The notes beneath the pieces are model-generated. The model saw nothing but the letters and a program-made list of their open reading frames with translations, was not told where the DNA came from and did not search any database. The position numbers and the translations under genes were made by a program. This document shows positions 30,826 through 39,907 of a DNA stretch of 40,193 bases, piece by piece (positions within the stretch are counted from its first letter, which is position 1; each line of letters starts with the position of its first letter). The stretch comes from Solirubrobacter deserti. Lineage in GTDB: Bacteria; Actinomycetota; Thermoleophilia; Solirubrobacterales; Solirubrobacteraceae. The stretch spans positions 1 through 40,193 of the forward strand of contig NZ_JAPCID010000024.1 in NCBI RefSeq assembly GCF_027587175.1. The letters are read 5' to 3'.

Positions 30826-32892
30826 CTAGACCATTTGTCGAGTTTCTCGTTTAACCGCTCCAGGCCACCAGTTGTGACGGCCCAGGAGGGCCATCGCGGC
30901 GGGCAGGAGCAGCCCGCGCACGAGCGTGACGTCCAGCAGCACGGCCAGCGCCATGCCGACGCCGATCTCCCGCACTTCGCTCAGCTCGCCGAGGGCGAAG
31001 CCGGCGAACACGATTCCGATCGAGAGCGCGGCCAGCGTCACGACCGGTCCCGACGCGGTGATGCCGTGCAGCACGGCCTCCTCGTTGTCGCCCGAGCGGT
31101 CCCACTCCTCCTTGATGCGCGCGAGCAGGAACACCTCGTAGTCCATCGAGAGCCCGAAGATGAACATGAACAGCAGCAGCGGCGTGGTCAGGTCCAGCGG
31201 GCCGGGGAAGAGCAGCACGAGCGCGCCCAGCGTCGCCAGCAGCGTGAGCACGTTCATGACGATCGCCTTCAGCGGCACCAGCACGGAGCGGGTGAGCGCG
31301 AACAGCAGTAGGGCGGTCGGGAGGAAGACGACGGCGAGCGCGAGCGGGAGCCGCTGGCGCGTGGCGTCCTTGGCGTCCAGCAGCTCCGCCGCCGGACCGC
31401 CGACCAACAGCGAGTCGTCCAGCGCGCGGATGTCGCGCACGAGCTGCTGCGCGCGTTCACCGTCGTCTGAGCCGAGCGGGTCGACGGTGTAGCCCGAGAC
31501 CTCGGGCGGAAGCTCGTCGAGCGGCAGCACCTCCTCGACGTTGGACAGCCGGACGAGCCGCTGCGGGAGCTCGTCACTCGGCGGGCGATCGGACAGCACG
31601 GTGATCGGCTCCACGGCGCCCTTGGAGAAGTCGCGCTCGAGCTTCTCCTGCACGCGCCGCTCCTGCGCGCTCTCCGGCAGCGAGGTGGCGTCGGCGTTCG
31701 CTGCCTCGAGCCCGAAGGCCGGGACGCTGAGCGCGATCAGGCCGGCCGCGACGACCACCGCGACGGCCGCGGGGCGGCGCAGCGCGAAGGCGGCGAGCCG
31801 CGCGAGCAGGCCGACGCTGGGCATCCGGCCGCGCGCGGGGATGCGCGTGTGCGCGACCGCCACCAGCGCGGGCACGAGCGTGAGCCCGACCAGCGTGGCG
31901 GTCGCGACGGCGAGCACGCCGCCCAGCGCCATCGCCGACAGCACAGGGTCCGAGAACACGTACAGCGCGATCAGCGCGATGCCGACGGCCAGGCCGGAGA
32001 CGAGCACGGCGCGGCCCGCGGCGCCCACCGTGCGCCCCAGCAGCTCCTCCACCGGCGCGTCCGGGTCCGCGGTGCGCTGCTCCCGGAAGCGTGCGATCAC
32101 GAGCAGGCTGTAGTCCACCGCGAGCCCGAGCCCGAGCAACGTGACGACGTTGACGGCGAACTCGCTCACGGCGACCACGCCCGCGAGCGCGTTGAGCGCC
32201 AGCAGCGAGCCCGCGATCGTCGCCAGCGCGGCACCGAGCGGCAGCACCCCGGCGACGAACCCGCCCAGGAAGATGATCAGCACGATCGTGAGCACGACGA
32301 GCGCGATCGTCTCGCCTCGGACCGCGTCGTCGGTGGCCTGCTCGGCGAACGTGCGCTCGGCCAGCAGCTTGCCGCCGATCAGGACCTCGGGCGCCGGGAT
32401 CGTGCGCAGCTTCTCGGCGACGCGGTCAGCGGCCTCCAGCGCGGCGTCCCCCTCCAGCGCGGGGTCGAGCTCGACGACGGCGAGCGAGCTCTTTCCGTCG
32501 TCGCCCTGCAACCCGCCCGCCGTGTAGGCGTCGCGTACGTCCACGACGCCGGGCGTCTCGCGCAGCTCGTACATCACCGCGGTCGCGCGGTCGATCAGGT
32601 CGCGCGCGAAGAAGTCCTTGCCGGCGATGATCGCGACGACCAGCTCGCCCTCGGGGTCGAGCTCGTCGAGGCGCTCGGCCGCGCGCGCCGATTCACCGCG
32701 CGCGTCGTCCACGGTCTCGGTGCGGTCGTACACCCCCGCGCCGATGACGCCGCCGACCAGCGCGAGCGCCGCCCACACGGCGAGGATCGCAAACCGCCAG
32801 CGGGCCGCAGCCCTCCCCACCCGTTCGAGCACGGCGTCGATCCTAGACGCGTGTACTCCTGAGGGAGCAGTCGCGGCCACGGAAAGTGTCAT
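30826..32892 (-). CDS. MMPL/RND-family transporter (left of divergent pair)
   Basis: A 688-residue membrane transporter of the MMPL family. The first transmembrane helix is at about 34-55 and a large external domain follows (DARGESARAAERLDELDPE). Helices cluster around GETIALVVLTIVLIIFLGGF and GLGLAVDYSLLVIARFREQR, and the second half has LFMFIFGLSMDYEVFLLARI, the paired D-Y motifs in helix 4 and helix 10 that carry protons in this family. It probably exports lipids or hydrophobic compounds using the proton gradient. ATG at 32892 is preferred over 32940. It is divergent from a paralogous gene. Confidence 0.85.
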   Translation of the reverse strand: MTLSVAATAPSGVHASRIDAVLERVGRAAARWRFAILAVWAALALVGGVIGAGVYDRTETVDDARGESARAAERLDELDPEGELVVAIIAGKDFFARDLIDRATAVMYELRETPGVVDVRDAYTAGGLQGDDGKSSLAVVELDPALEGDAALEAADRVAEKLRTIPAPEVLIGGKLLAERTFAEQATDDAVRGETIALVVLTIVLIIFLGGFVAGVLPLGAALATIAGSLLALNALAGVVAVSEFAVNVVTLLGLGLAVDYSLLVIARFREQRTADPDAPVEELLGRTVGAAGRAVLVSGLAVGIALIALYVFSDPVLSAMALGGVLAVATATLVGLTLVPALVAVAHTRIPARGRMPSVGLLARLAAFALRRPAAVAVVVAAGLIALSVPAFGLEAANADATSLPESAQERRVQEKLERDFSKGAVEPITVLSDRPPSDELPQRLVRLSNVEEVLPLDELPPEVSGYTVDPLGSDDGERAQQLVRDIRALDDSLLVGGPAAELLDAKDATRQRLPLALAVVFLPTALLLFALTRSVLVPLKAIVMNVLTLLATLGALVLLFPGPLDLTTPLLLFMFIFGLSMDYEVFLLARIKEEWDRSGDNEEAVLHGITASGPVVTLAALSIGIVFAGFALGELSEVREIGVGMALAVLLDVTLVRGLLLPAAMALLGRHNWWPGAVKRETRQMV

Positions 32893-32897
32893 CCCCG

Positions 32898-32916
32898 GGC
32901 CGATGTGCGATCGGCC
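32898..32916. promoter_or_regulatory. GGCCGAT-GTGCG-ATCGGCC operator candidate
   Basis: Perfect 7-bp inverted-repeat arms with a 5-nt spacer, in the 37-bp gap between the two divergent MMPL genes. Size and symmetry fit a TetR- or MarR-type operator controlling both. No regulator gene of that type is adjacent. Confidence 0.45.
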
Positions 32917-32929
32917 GCGGCGAACGAGC

Positions 32930-34930
32930 ATGCCGGACATGCTTCAGCGACTCGGACAGATCTCAGCTTCACGGCCCTGGCGGACCCTCCTGGTCCTGCT
33001 CGTCTTCATCGTGCTGGCGGGCGTCATCGGCGGCCCGGTGGCGGGCCGCATGAACGGCGGCGACGGGTTCACACCTCCGGACGCGGAGTCCTCGCAGGCC
33101 ACCGCGCAGCTCGAGCGCGCCACCGGCGAGGAGACCTCGCCCGGCGTGATCCTGCTCGTCCGCGGCGACGACGCCGCGGCACAGGCGGCCGCCGGTGGGC
33201 TCGCCGCGGTCCCGGGCGTCGCGCGCGCCGAACCCGGACCGCCGTCGACGGACGGCGACAGCCGGTTGGTGATGGGCACCTTGCGCGCGGGTGTCGACGA
33301 CGAGGAGGTCGCGGCCGACGCGGTCGCGGCCTTCGAGGGTCGCGACGACGTCGTCGTGGGCGGCGGCGCGGTCGCCGGCCTCCAGCTCAGCGAGACGATC
33401 TCGGCCGACCTCGGACGCGCGGAGCTGTTCGCGTTCCCGCTGCTGTTCCTGCTTTCACTGCTGTTCTTCCGCGGAAGGGCGGCCGTGCTGCCGCTGGTGG
33501 TCGGCATCACCACCGTGCTCGGGACGTTCCTCGTGCTCTCGGGCGTGAACCTCGCCTACAGCCTCAATGTGTTCGCGCTGAACCTGGTGATCGGCCTCGG
33601 CCTCGGGCTCGCGATCGACTACACGCTGTTCCTGCTGACCCGCTTCCGGGAGGAGCTGTCCAAGGGCGCCGAGCCGCGTGAGGCCGTCGCCACCACGATG
33701 CGCACCGCCGGCCGCACCGTCGTCTTCTCGGCCGCCACGGTCGCCGCGGCGCTCGGCACGCTGACGCTGTTCCCGCTCGGCTTCGCGGAGTCGATGGGGC
33801 TCGCCGGCGCCAGCGTCGCGATCGTCGCGGGGCTCGCCTCGCTGGCCGTCTCCCCCGCGCTGCTGGCGCTCTGGGGGCACAAGCTCGCCCGCAAGGAATC
33901 CGCTGCGGCCAGTGGCCGCTGGCACCGCATCGCCCACGGCGTCATGCGCCGCCCCGGTGTGATCGCGGTCGCGACCGCCGCCGTGATGCTCGTCGTCGCG
34001 CTGCCCGCCCTGAGCGTCAACTGGACGCCGGTCGGCGCGGACGCCGTCCCGACGGGCAACAGCGCCCGCACGCTGTCCGACGCGAGCGAGGCCGAGTTCG
34101 GCGGCGCCGCGACGACGCCGGTGACGATGGCCGTGACCGCGCCCGAGTCCGCCGCCGGTGAGGTCGAGACCTACGCCGCCCGCTTCGACGCGCCGGCGCG
34201 GTACCTGGGCTCGAACACGTGGGCCGTGAACGTCGAGGCCCCGGGCGACGCCGTCGGCGAGCAGGCGCGCGCACTCGTCGACGACATCCGCACGGCCGAC
34301 GCGCCGTTCCCGGTGGCCGTGACCGGCCCCGCCGCCGAGTTCGTCGACCAGCAGGCCACCATCTCCGGCCGGCTCCCGCTGGCGCTCGCCGCGCTCGCCG
34401 CGCTCACGTTCGTCCTGCTGTGGCTGATGACCGGCTCGATCGTGCTGCCGCTGAAGGCGATCGTCATGAACGCGCTGACCGTCGGCGCCGCGCTCGCCCC
34501 GCTGGTGTTCCTCTACGACGGCGTGGAGCCGACCAACTTCCTGGTGTCCGCCGCGCTGATCTTCGCCCTCTCGACCGACTACGGCGTGTTCCTGCTCGGC
34601 CGCATCAAGGAGGCGCGCGACACCGGCGAGACCGAGCGTGAGGCCGTTGCGGTCGGCATCGCCCGCACGGGGCGCGTCGTCACCGCCGCGGCGATCCTGC
34701 TCGCGGTCGCGATCGGCGCGTTCTCGACGAGCGCGATCCCGTTCATCCAGCAGATTGGCATCGCGGTCGCGTTCGGCGTGTTGATCGACGCCTTCGTCGT
34801 CCGCTCGCTGCTCGTGCCGTCGCTGATGGCGCTGCTGGGCAAGTGGAACTGGTGGTCGCCGAAGCCGCTGCGCCGCCTGCACGAGCGGGTCGGCATCAGT
34901 GAAGAGGGCCGCGAGGCCGTCCCGGCCTGA
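32930..34930 (+). CDS. MMPL/RND-family transporter (right of divergent pair)
   Basis: A 666-residue paralogue of the left transporter. TM1 is at about 19-38, an external domain follows (ESSQATAQLERATGEETSPG), then helices with GLGLGLAIDYTLFLLTRFRE (helix 4) and a second half with ALIFALSTDYGVFLLGRIKE (helix 10). ATG at 32930; an ATG three codons later is also possible. Eight nt separate its stop from the histidine-kinase ATG, so transporter, kinase, regulator and orphan gene probably form one operon. Confidence 0.85.
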   Translation: MPDMLQRLGQISASRPWRTLLVLLVFIVLAGVIGGPVAGRMNGGDGFTPPDAESSQATAQLERATGEETSPGVILLVRGDDAAAQAAAGGLAAVPGVARAEPGPPSTDGDSRLVMGTLRAGVDDEEVAADAVAAFEGRDDVVVGGGAVAGLQLSETISADLGRAELFAFPLLFLLSLLFFRGRAAVLPLVVGITTVLGTFLVLSGVNLAYSLNVFALNLVIGLGLGLAIDYTLFLLTRFREELSKGAEPREAVATTMRTAGRTVVFSAATVAAALGTLTLFPLGFAESMGLAGASVAIVAGLASLAVSPALLALWGHKLARKESAAASGRWHRIAHGVMRRPGVIAVATAAVMLVVALPALSVNWTPVGADAVPTGNSARTLSDASEAEFGGAATTPVTMAVTAPESAAGEVETYAARFDAPARYLGSNTWAVNVEAPGDAVGEQARALVDDIRTADAPFPVAVTGPAAEFVDQQATISGRLPLALAALAALTFVLLWLMTGSIVLPLKAIVMNALTVGAALAPLVFLYDGVEPTNFLVSAALIFALSTDYGVFLLGRIKEARDTGETEREAVAVGIARTGRVVTAAAILLAVAIGAFSTSAIPFIQQIGIAVAFGVLIDAFVVRSLLVPSLMALLGKWNWWSPKPLRRLHERVGISEEGREAVPA

Positions 34931-34938
34931 CACCATCC

Positions 34939-36051
34939 ATGACCGTGAACCCGACGCTGCATCGCTGGCTGCCCGTCCTGGTCCTGCCGCCCATCCTGCT
35001 GGTGGACGGGCTGCTGACGGAGAAGCCCGAGCAGGACATCGACGCGTTCAGCGTCGTGGTCACGTACCTGGCCGTGCTGCCGCTCGTGTGGCGGCGGCAG
35101 CTCGGCTTCCGCTTCATGGGCCCGCTGCTCGCGCTCGGCGTCGCGGCGGTCATGTTCCAGTACATCCCGGCCAACACGGTCGTCGCGCTCCCGGCCTGGG
35201 GCCTGCTCGACCTCGCCCGTTTCAACGGCAAGCGCCAGACCGTGATCGCGGCGCTGGCGCTCCCGCCGCTGGTGCTGTCCACGATCGTGCCGATCGAGCA
35301 CGACCTGGAGATGATCGTGTCCATCTGGCTCAAGAACACCGCGATCTGCGAGCTCGCCCTGGCGGTCGGCTATCTGATGTGGAACCGCCAGCAGGCGGCC
35401 GAGGCCGACGCGGAGCGCCGGCTGGCCGAGGAGCGCCTGCGGATCGCGCGCGAGGTCCACGATGTGGTCGCGCACGCGATGGTCGCGATCAACGTGCAGT
35501 CCGGCGTCGCGGCGCACCTGCTCGACCAGGACACCGAGCAGGCGCGCGAGGCGCTGCTGCACATCAAGCAGACCAGCGGGGACGCGTTGAACGACCTGCG
35601 CGCGACGCTGGGGGTGCTGCGCGACCCCGAGCAGGCCGCGCCCGTCGGGCCCGCCGCCGGGATCGAGGACCTCGACGCGGTCGCGAACCAGCTGCGCGCG
35701 GCGGGCGTCGAAGTCACGGTCGACGTCGACACGGTCGGCGGCGTGCCGACCCCGGTGGGCGCCGCGAGCTACCGGATCGTGCAGGAGGCGCTGACCAACG
35801 TGCTCCGCCACGCCCGCGCGACGCACGCCTCGGTGGTCGTGCGCGCCGACGACGAGCTGCTCACGATCGCGGTCGTCGACGACGGCGTCGGCGGTGGTGG
35901 GCCGGGCGGCGCGGGCGCCGGTGTGCGCGGGATGCGCGAGCGGGCCACCGCGCTCGGGGGAACGCTCGAAGCGGGCCGCATCCCGGGCGGCGGGTGGCGC
36001 GTCGCGGCGACGCTGCCGCTGTCGTCGAAGACGCGGACGGCCGCGTCGTGA
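34939..36051 (+). CDS. NarL/DesK-type sensor histidine kinase
   Basis: A 370-residue kinase. Four to five membrane helices cover about residues 10-148 with little extracytoplasmic domain. The HisKA_3 dimerisation segment has the phosphoacceptor H174 in REVHDVVAHAMV, followed by an ATPase domain with the N-box YRIVQEALTNVLRHARAT and VVDDGVGGGG. It phosphorylates the adjacent response regulator. The lack of a large sensor domain suggests it senses membrane state or the neighbouring transporter; this is inference. Its stop overlaps the response-regulator start (GTGA). Confidence 0.88.
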   Translation: MTVNPTLHRWLPVLVLPPILLVDGLLTEKPEQDIDAFSVVVTYLAVLPLVWRRQLGFRFMGPLLALGVAAVMFQYIPANTVVALPAWGLLDLARFNGKRQTVIAALALPPLVLSTIVPIEHDLEMIVSIWLKNTAICELALAVGYLMWNRQQAAEADAERRLAEERLRIAREVHDVVAHAMVAINVQSGVAAHLLDQDTEQAREALLHIKQTSGDALNDLRATLGVLRDPEQAAPVGPAAGIEDLDAVANQLRAAGVEVTVDVDTVGGVPTPVGAASYRIVQEALTNVLRHARATHASVVVRADDELLTIAVVDDGVGGGGPGGAGAGVRGMRERATALGGTLEAGRIPGGGWRVAATLPLSSKTRTAAS

Positions 36052-36722
36052 CCCGCGTCCTGCTCGCCGACGACCAGGCGCTCGTGCGGGCCGGCTTCCG
36101 CGCGCTGCTCGCGGCCCAGAGCGACATCGAAGTCGTGGGCGAGGCGTCCGACGGCGCCGAGGCGGTCGAGCTGGCGGGCGCCACGCGGCCCGACATCGTG
36201 CTGATGGACGTGCGCATGCCGCGCATGGACGGGCTCGAGGCGACCGGCCGCATCACCTCCGACGCCCTGCTGGCGGACACGCGGGTGCTCGTGCTGACGA
36301 CGTTCGAGCTCGACGAGTACGTGTTCGGCGCGCTGCGCGCGGGCGCGTCCGGGTTCCTGCTCAAGGACATCGACCCGCCCGACCTGCTGGCCGCCGTGCG
36401 CGTGGTCGCCGGCGGCGACGCGCTGCTCGCGCCGCGCCTCACCCGCCGGCTGATCGAGGCCTTCGTGGCGCAGGCCCCGGCCGAACCGCGCCCGCGGCGG
36501 GACGACGACCTCGCCGAGCTCACCCCGCGCGAGCGCGAGGTGCTCACGCTCGTCGGCCGGGGATTGTCGAATACCGAGATCGCCGACGAGCTGATCCTCT
36601 CGCCCCTGACCGCCAAGACGCACGTCGCGCGGTTGTTCCAGAAGCTCGACGCGCGCGACCGCGCGCAGCTGGTCGTGCTGGCCTACGAGACAGGGCTCGT
36701 CGTCCCGGGAGATCGCGCGTGA
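36048..36722 (+). CDS. LuxR/NarL-type response regulator
   Basis: A 224-residue regulator. The receiver domain has the phosphorylation site D54 in IVLMDVRMPRMDG and the conserved Lys in GFLLKDIDPPDL. The C-terminal helix-turn-helix is LTPREREVLTLVGRGLSNTE and IADELILSPLTAKTHVARLF. GTG start at 36048 overlaps the kinase stop, and its stop overlaps the next gene. It probably controls the MMPL operon, possibly through its own promoter; no binding site was identified. Confidence 0.9.
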   Translation: MTRVLLADDQALVRAGFRALLAAQSDIEVVGEASDGAEAVELAGATRPDIVLMDVRMPRMDGLEATGRITSDALLADTRVLVLTTFELDEYVFGALRAGASGFLLKDIDPPDLLAAVRVVAGGDALLAPRLTRRLIEAFVAQAPAEPRPRRDDDLAELTPREREVLTLVGRGLSNTEIADELILSPLTAKTHVARLFQKLDARDRAQLVVLAYETGLVVPGDRA

Positions 36723-37141
36723 ACGACCAGCGGCGCTTCGAGGACTGGCTCGCCGGCATGGACGTCCTGCTCGACGAGTTCATGCACGACCTGCCCGACG
36801 AGGTGAGCGCCAAGCTGGACTACTCGCTGGAGTCGCTCGACGTGCTCGAGGCGTGGTTCCTCGAGACCTACCCGTCGATCGAAGCGCTGCGCGCCGACCC
36901 GTCCGTGGCCAACTGGGACCGCGCCACCCGCTACTACGGGCAGGTGCTGATCAAGCACGGCGGCGGGCACTGGGCGCACAACCCGCACAACGGGGGCGGC
37001 CCGCCACAACTGCTCGGGTTCGCGCCGCTCGTGCCGTTCGTCCCGATGTTCCTGGTCAGCGCCTCGACGGACCGTCGCACCGGGATCTTCCTCCGCACGA
37101 TCGCGGAGAACAACCTCAGGGCGCGGCAGGAACGAGGCTAG
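36719..37141 (+). CDS. Unknown protein co-translated with the two-component system
   Basis: A 140-residue soluble protein without signal peptide or membrane helix. The N-terminal half is acidic and helical (WLAGMDVLLDEFMHDLPDEV); the middle has RYYGQVLIKHGGGHWAHNPH and GGGPPQLLGFAPLVPFVP. I do not recognise the family. The GTG start overlaps the response-regulator stop (GTGA), so it is translated with the signalling pair. The Gly-His-rich centre might bind a ligand or metal. It could be an accessory regulator of the transporter operon. The 3' end overlaps the convergent HD-GYP gene by 26 bp. Confidence 0.72.
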   Translation: MNDQRRFEDWLAGMDVLLDEFMHDLPDEVSAKLDYSLESLDVLEAWFLETYPSIEALRADPSVANWDRATRYYGQVLIKHGGGHWAHNPHNGGGPPQLLGFAPLVPFVPMFLVSASTDRRTGIFLRTIAENNLRARQERG

Positions 37142-38462
37142 ACCGGTTCGCCCAGGCCTCGAGCGCCTCGAAGTGCTCGGGTGAGAACGCGGCGCCGACG
37201 TCGCGGCGCATGATCGCGAGCGCCTCGTCGCGGTCGAGCGCGTCGCGGTACGGACGGTCGGCGGTCAGCGCCTCGAACACGTCGGCGACCGCGAGCGTCC
37301 GCGGCATCCAGCCGAGCTCGCCGGCGGTCAGCCCGAGGTGATAGCCGCGGCCGTCGAGGCGCTCGTGGTGGGCGCCGGCGTCGCGCGCCAGGTGCCGGAA
37401 CGGCGGGACGCGCTCGAGGATGCGGACGGTCAGCTCGGCGTGGCGGCGCATCTCGGCCCACTCGTCGGCGTCGAGCTTGCCCGGCTTGTCGAGCACGAGG
37501 TTGGAGACGCCGAGCTTGCCGAGGTCGTGCAGGAGCGCCGCGCGGCGCAGATCACGCAGGCAGTCGGCTTCGAGGTCCATGGTCTCGGCGACGCCGAGCG
37601 CGATGTGCGCGACGCCGGCGGAGTGGCGGCCGGTGAACGGCGACTTCGCGTCGACGACCATGGCGAACGCTTCGGCGACGCGGTCCAGGCCCTCCTCGTC
37701 GGCCATCAGCAGGTGGTCGGTGGGTTCGAAGGCCTTCACCAGCTCGACGGCGTCCCCGTGCAGCGAGGCCCAGAACGCGCGATCGTCGCGGGTGGTCAGC
37801 AGCGCGGCGACCAGGTCCGGATCGAACCAGCGGCCGGAGCGCTCAGCGGCGACGGCGAGCGCCGCGTCCACGCCCCCGCCGGTGAAGTAGACCTCGGCGA
37901 TCTGGGCGAGCGCGAGGATGCGTCCCGCGAGCGGGATCTCCGTGCCGCGCAGGCCGTACGGCACGCCGCCGCCGTCCCAGTGCTCGTCGAGCGCGCGGAT
38001 CGCCTCGGCAGTGCTCTCGGGCAGCTCGATCATGCGCGCGATCTCGGCGCCGCGCTCGCAGCGCACGCCGTACAGCTCGTCGGTCTTGCCGTCCTCCTGG
38101 CGCGCGATCTCCGCGAGCCGCTTCACGCGCGTGAAGATGGGTGCGCCCGGCAGCGTGCTGCGGAACGCCGACACGGCGTTCGCGCGCTTGGAGCGGTAGT
38201 CGATGCGCTTGCGCAGCTCCTTGTAGGTGCGATCGTCGGAGCCGAACAGCGTGCAGACCGCGGCCGCGTTGGCCGAGCAGCCCGCGTCCTTGAGCAGCAG
38301 CGCGTAGTAGAGGGACGACAGCTCGTCGTGGGGGACGCCCGCGATGTCGGCGATCCGCATGCCGATCGCGCACGTGCGCGCGGCGTGACCGGCCGGCTGG
38401 CCTTCGGTCACGTCGAGCGCGTACGAGAGCGCGGAGATGATCTCCGACAAGCGGACCTCCAT
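37116..38462 (-). CDS. Tandem HD-GYP-like domain protein
   Basis: A 448-residue protein. The C-terminal half (about 265-435) is a full HD-GYP domain: H280, HDLGKLG (312-318), AHHERLDG (364-371) and GRGY, the usual cyclic-di-GMP phosphodiesterase motifs. The N-terminal half (about 1-195) looks like a second, degenerate copy: GHAART at 25-30, LKDAGC (57-62) where His is replaced by Lys, and DEHWDGGGVPYGLRG (159-173). So the first copy is probably not catalytic and may be regulatory. The protein is cytoplasmic. ATG at 38462. Confidence 0.85.
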   Translation of the reverse strand: MEVRLSEIISALSYALDVTEGQPAGHAARTCAIGMRIADIAGVPHDELSSLYYALLLKDAGCSANAAAVCTLFGSDDRTYKELRKRIDYRSKRANAVSAFRSTLPGAPIFTRVKRLAEIARQEDGKTDELYGVRCERGAEIARMIELPESTAEAIRALDEHWDGGGVPYGLRGTEIPLAGRILALAQIAEVYFTGGGVDAALAVAAERSGRWFDPDLVAALLTTRDDRAFWASLHGDAVELVKAFEPTDHLLMADEEGLDRVAEAFAMVVDAKSPFTGRHSAGVAHIALGVAETMDLEADCLRDLRRAALLHDLGKLGVSNLVLDKPGKLDADEWAEMRRHAELTVRILERVPPFRHLARDAGAHHERLDGRGYHLGLTAGELGWMPRTLAVADVFEALTADRPYRDALDRDEALAIMRRDVGAAFSPEHFEALEAWANRSSLVPAAP

Positions 38463-38536
38463 GTCCCGGATTGTCGGCAGCGGGCCGCGACGCTGAACGT
38501 CACGGCCGCTCTATGTGAGCTTCAGCACACAACGCG

Positions 38537-39892
38537 TCAGCGTCGACCCAGCCGTGCTCGCCGGTGTCGGTCTTCACACGCGCGCCAGCCGCGTTCGATC
38601 GACTGCACCGCCAGCGGCTGCTGCGTCCGCAGCGAGCCGACGGCCTCGCCGCCCGGTTCGGCGAGCAGGTAGGCGTGGTCGGCGCACGTGCGCGTCCACG
38701 GCTCCGCGGCGGCTTCGCCGGGGATGACGGAGCCGCGGGTGTCGGGCACGCGGCAGAGCGTGCCGACGACGAGCGAGCCGTCGCGGTCGGCGGTGTGCCG
38801 CTCGAACACGAGCTCGGCGTCCCGGCCGACACCGACGGTGGTGCCGGGCGCGTAGCCGACACCGATGCGCGCGCCGGCCGGCGGCAGGATCCCCGCGATC
38901 CGCGTGTGCTCCGGGCAGGTGAGCGTGACGGTCTGAGGGAGCGCGTCGCCGCGCTTGAAGGTGATCACGCGCGTGACCATCGCGGTCGCGGGCGGGACGG
39001 GCGCTCCGACGGACAGCGCACCGCCGGGCAGCGCCGGGCTGGTGACCGTGACCGGCGACGGGTCACCCGCGACGAAGAGGATGGGCGCGGCGACCGTTGC
39101 ACTCGCGGCGAACACGGCGATGCCGCCCGCGGTCGCCTTGCCGCCCGGGCCGAGCTTGGCCGCGAGCGCGCCGAGCAGCACGGCGAGGCCGGCGGGCGGG
39201 ACGAGCGCGAGTGCGCCGCGGCGCGCCGTGCGCAGGCGATCGCGCAGCCCGCGACACGCCTTGCAGGTGACCAGGTGGCGGTAGGTCGCGGCGGACGCGC
39301 GGCGGCGCTCGTCGTGCGCGGCGAGCAGGTCGCCCTGGACGGCGAGGCAGCACGCGTCGCGCGCCTCGCGGCCCTTGATCACGTTCAGGCGGGCCCGGTG
39401 GACGAGCTGCTTGCTGGCCTGCGGCGTGACGCCGAGCTCGGCCGCGAGCTCCTCGTGCCCGAGCCCGTCGAGCTCCCGTCGCAGCAGCGCGTGCCGCTGC
39501 GCGGACGGGAGGGCGGCGATGTCGGCCAGCAGGCCGTGCACCGCGTCGCGCTGCTCGAGCACGGCGTGCGGACCGGGCGCGAGCGCCTCCGGTGCGTCCG
39601 TGTCGTCGGCGAGCGGCGCGAAGCGCACGCGGCTGAGCTCATCCAGGCAGCAGTTGCGCACGAGCCGGTGCAGCCACGAGGCCAGGTGGAGCGGCTGGTG
39701 GTCGCGCCGCAGCGCCCGGTGGGCGCGGATCAGCGCCTCCTGCACGACGTCCTCGGCGAGCTCCCGTCGCCCGCCGAGGATCTTCGCCGCGTACCGCTCC
39801 AGCCGCTTGGCGTAGCGCTGATGGACGAGCTCGAAGGCGGCGTCGTCGCCGTCGCGCAGGCGGCGGACGAGCTGCTCGTCGGTCGCACGCAT
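38537..39892 (-). CDS. Sigma factor fused to zinc-finger, membrane and SH3-like segments (apparent frameshift near the 3' end)
   Basis: 451 residues as encoded. Region 2 is at about 1-95 (ELAEDVVQEALIRAHRAL), region 4 at about 125-175 (LGHEELAAELGVTPQASKQ). An H-x3-C-x2-C finger is at 206-213 (HLVTCKAC), two hydrophobic segments at about 228-245 and 257-274, and an external part ends in a partial SH3-like domain (AYLLAEPGGEAVGSLRTQQP). After W436 the frame changes to an Arg-rich end. In the alternate frame the SH3 continues as ARVKTDTGEHGWVDADAL and stops at 38500, giving 463 residues. ATG at 39892 has a good GAGGGG site; ATG at 39982, overlapping the upstream stop, is possible. Confidence 0.8.
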   Translation of the reverse strand: MRATDEQLVRRLRDGDDAAFELVHQRYAKRLERYAAKILGGRRELAEDVVQEALIRAHRALRRDHQPLHLASWLHRLVRNCCLDELSRVRFAPLADDTDAPEALAPGPHAVLEQRDAVHGLLADIAALPSAQRHALLRRELDGLGHEELAAELGVTPQASKQLVHRARLNVIKGREARDACCLAVQGDLLAAHDERRRASAATYRHLVTCKACRGLRDRLRTARRGALALVPPAGLAVLLGALAAKLGPGGKATAGGIAVFAASATVAAPILFVAGDPSPVTVTSPALPGGALSVGAPVPPATAMVTRVITFKRGDALPQTVTLTCPEHTRIAGILPPAGARIGVGYAPGTTVGVGRDAELVFERHTADRDGSLVVGTLCRVPDTRGSVIPGEAAAEPWTRTCADHAYLLAEPGGEAVGSLRTQQPLAVQSIERGWRACEDRHRRARLGRR

Positions 39893-39907
39893 GCCCCTCG
39901 GCGAGGC

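Noticed and set aside
26646-30854. A 1402-codon open frame on the plus strand
   Set aside because: It is antisense to the domain-rich 1344-residue gene and its product is Arg/Val/Gly/Asp-rich with no motif, the usual mirror frame of GC-rich genes.
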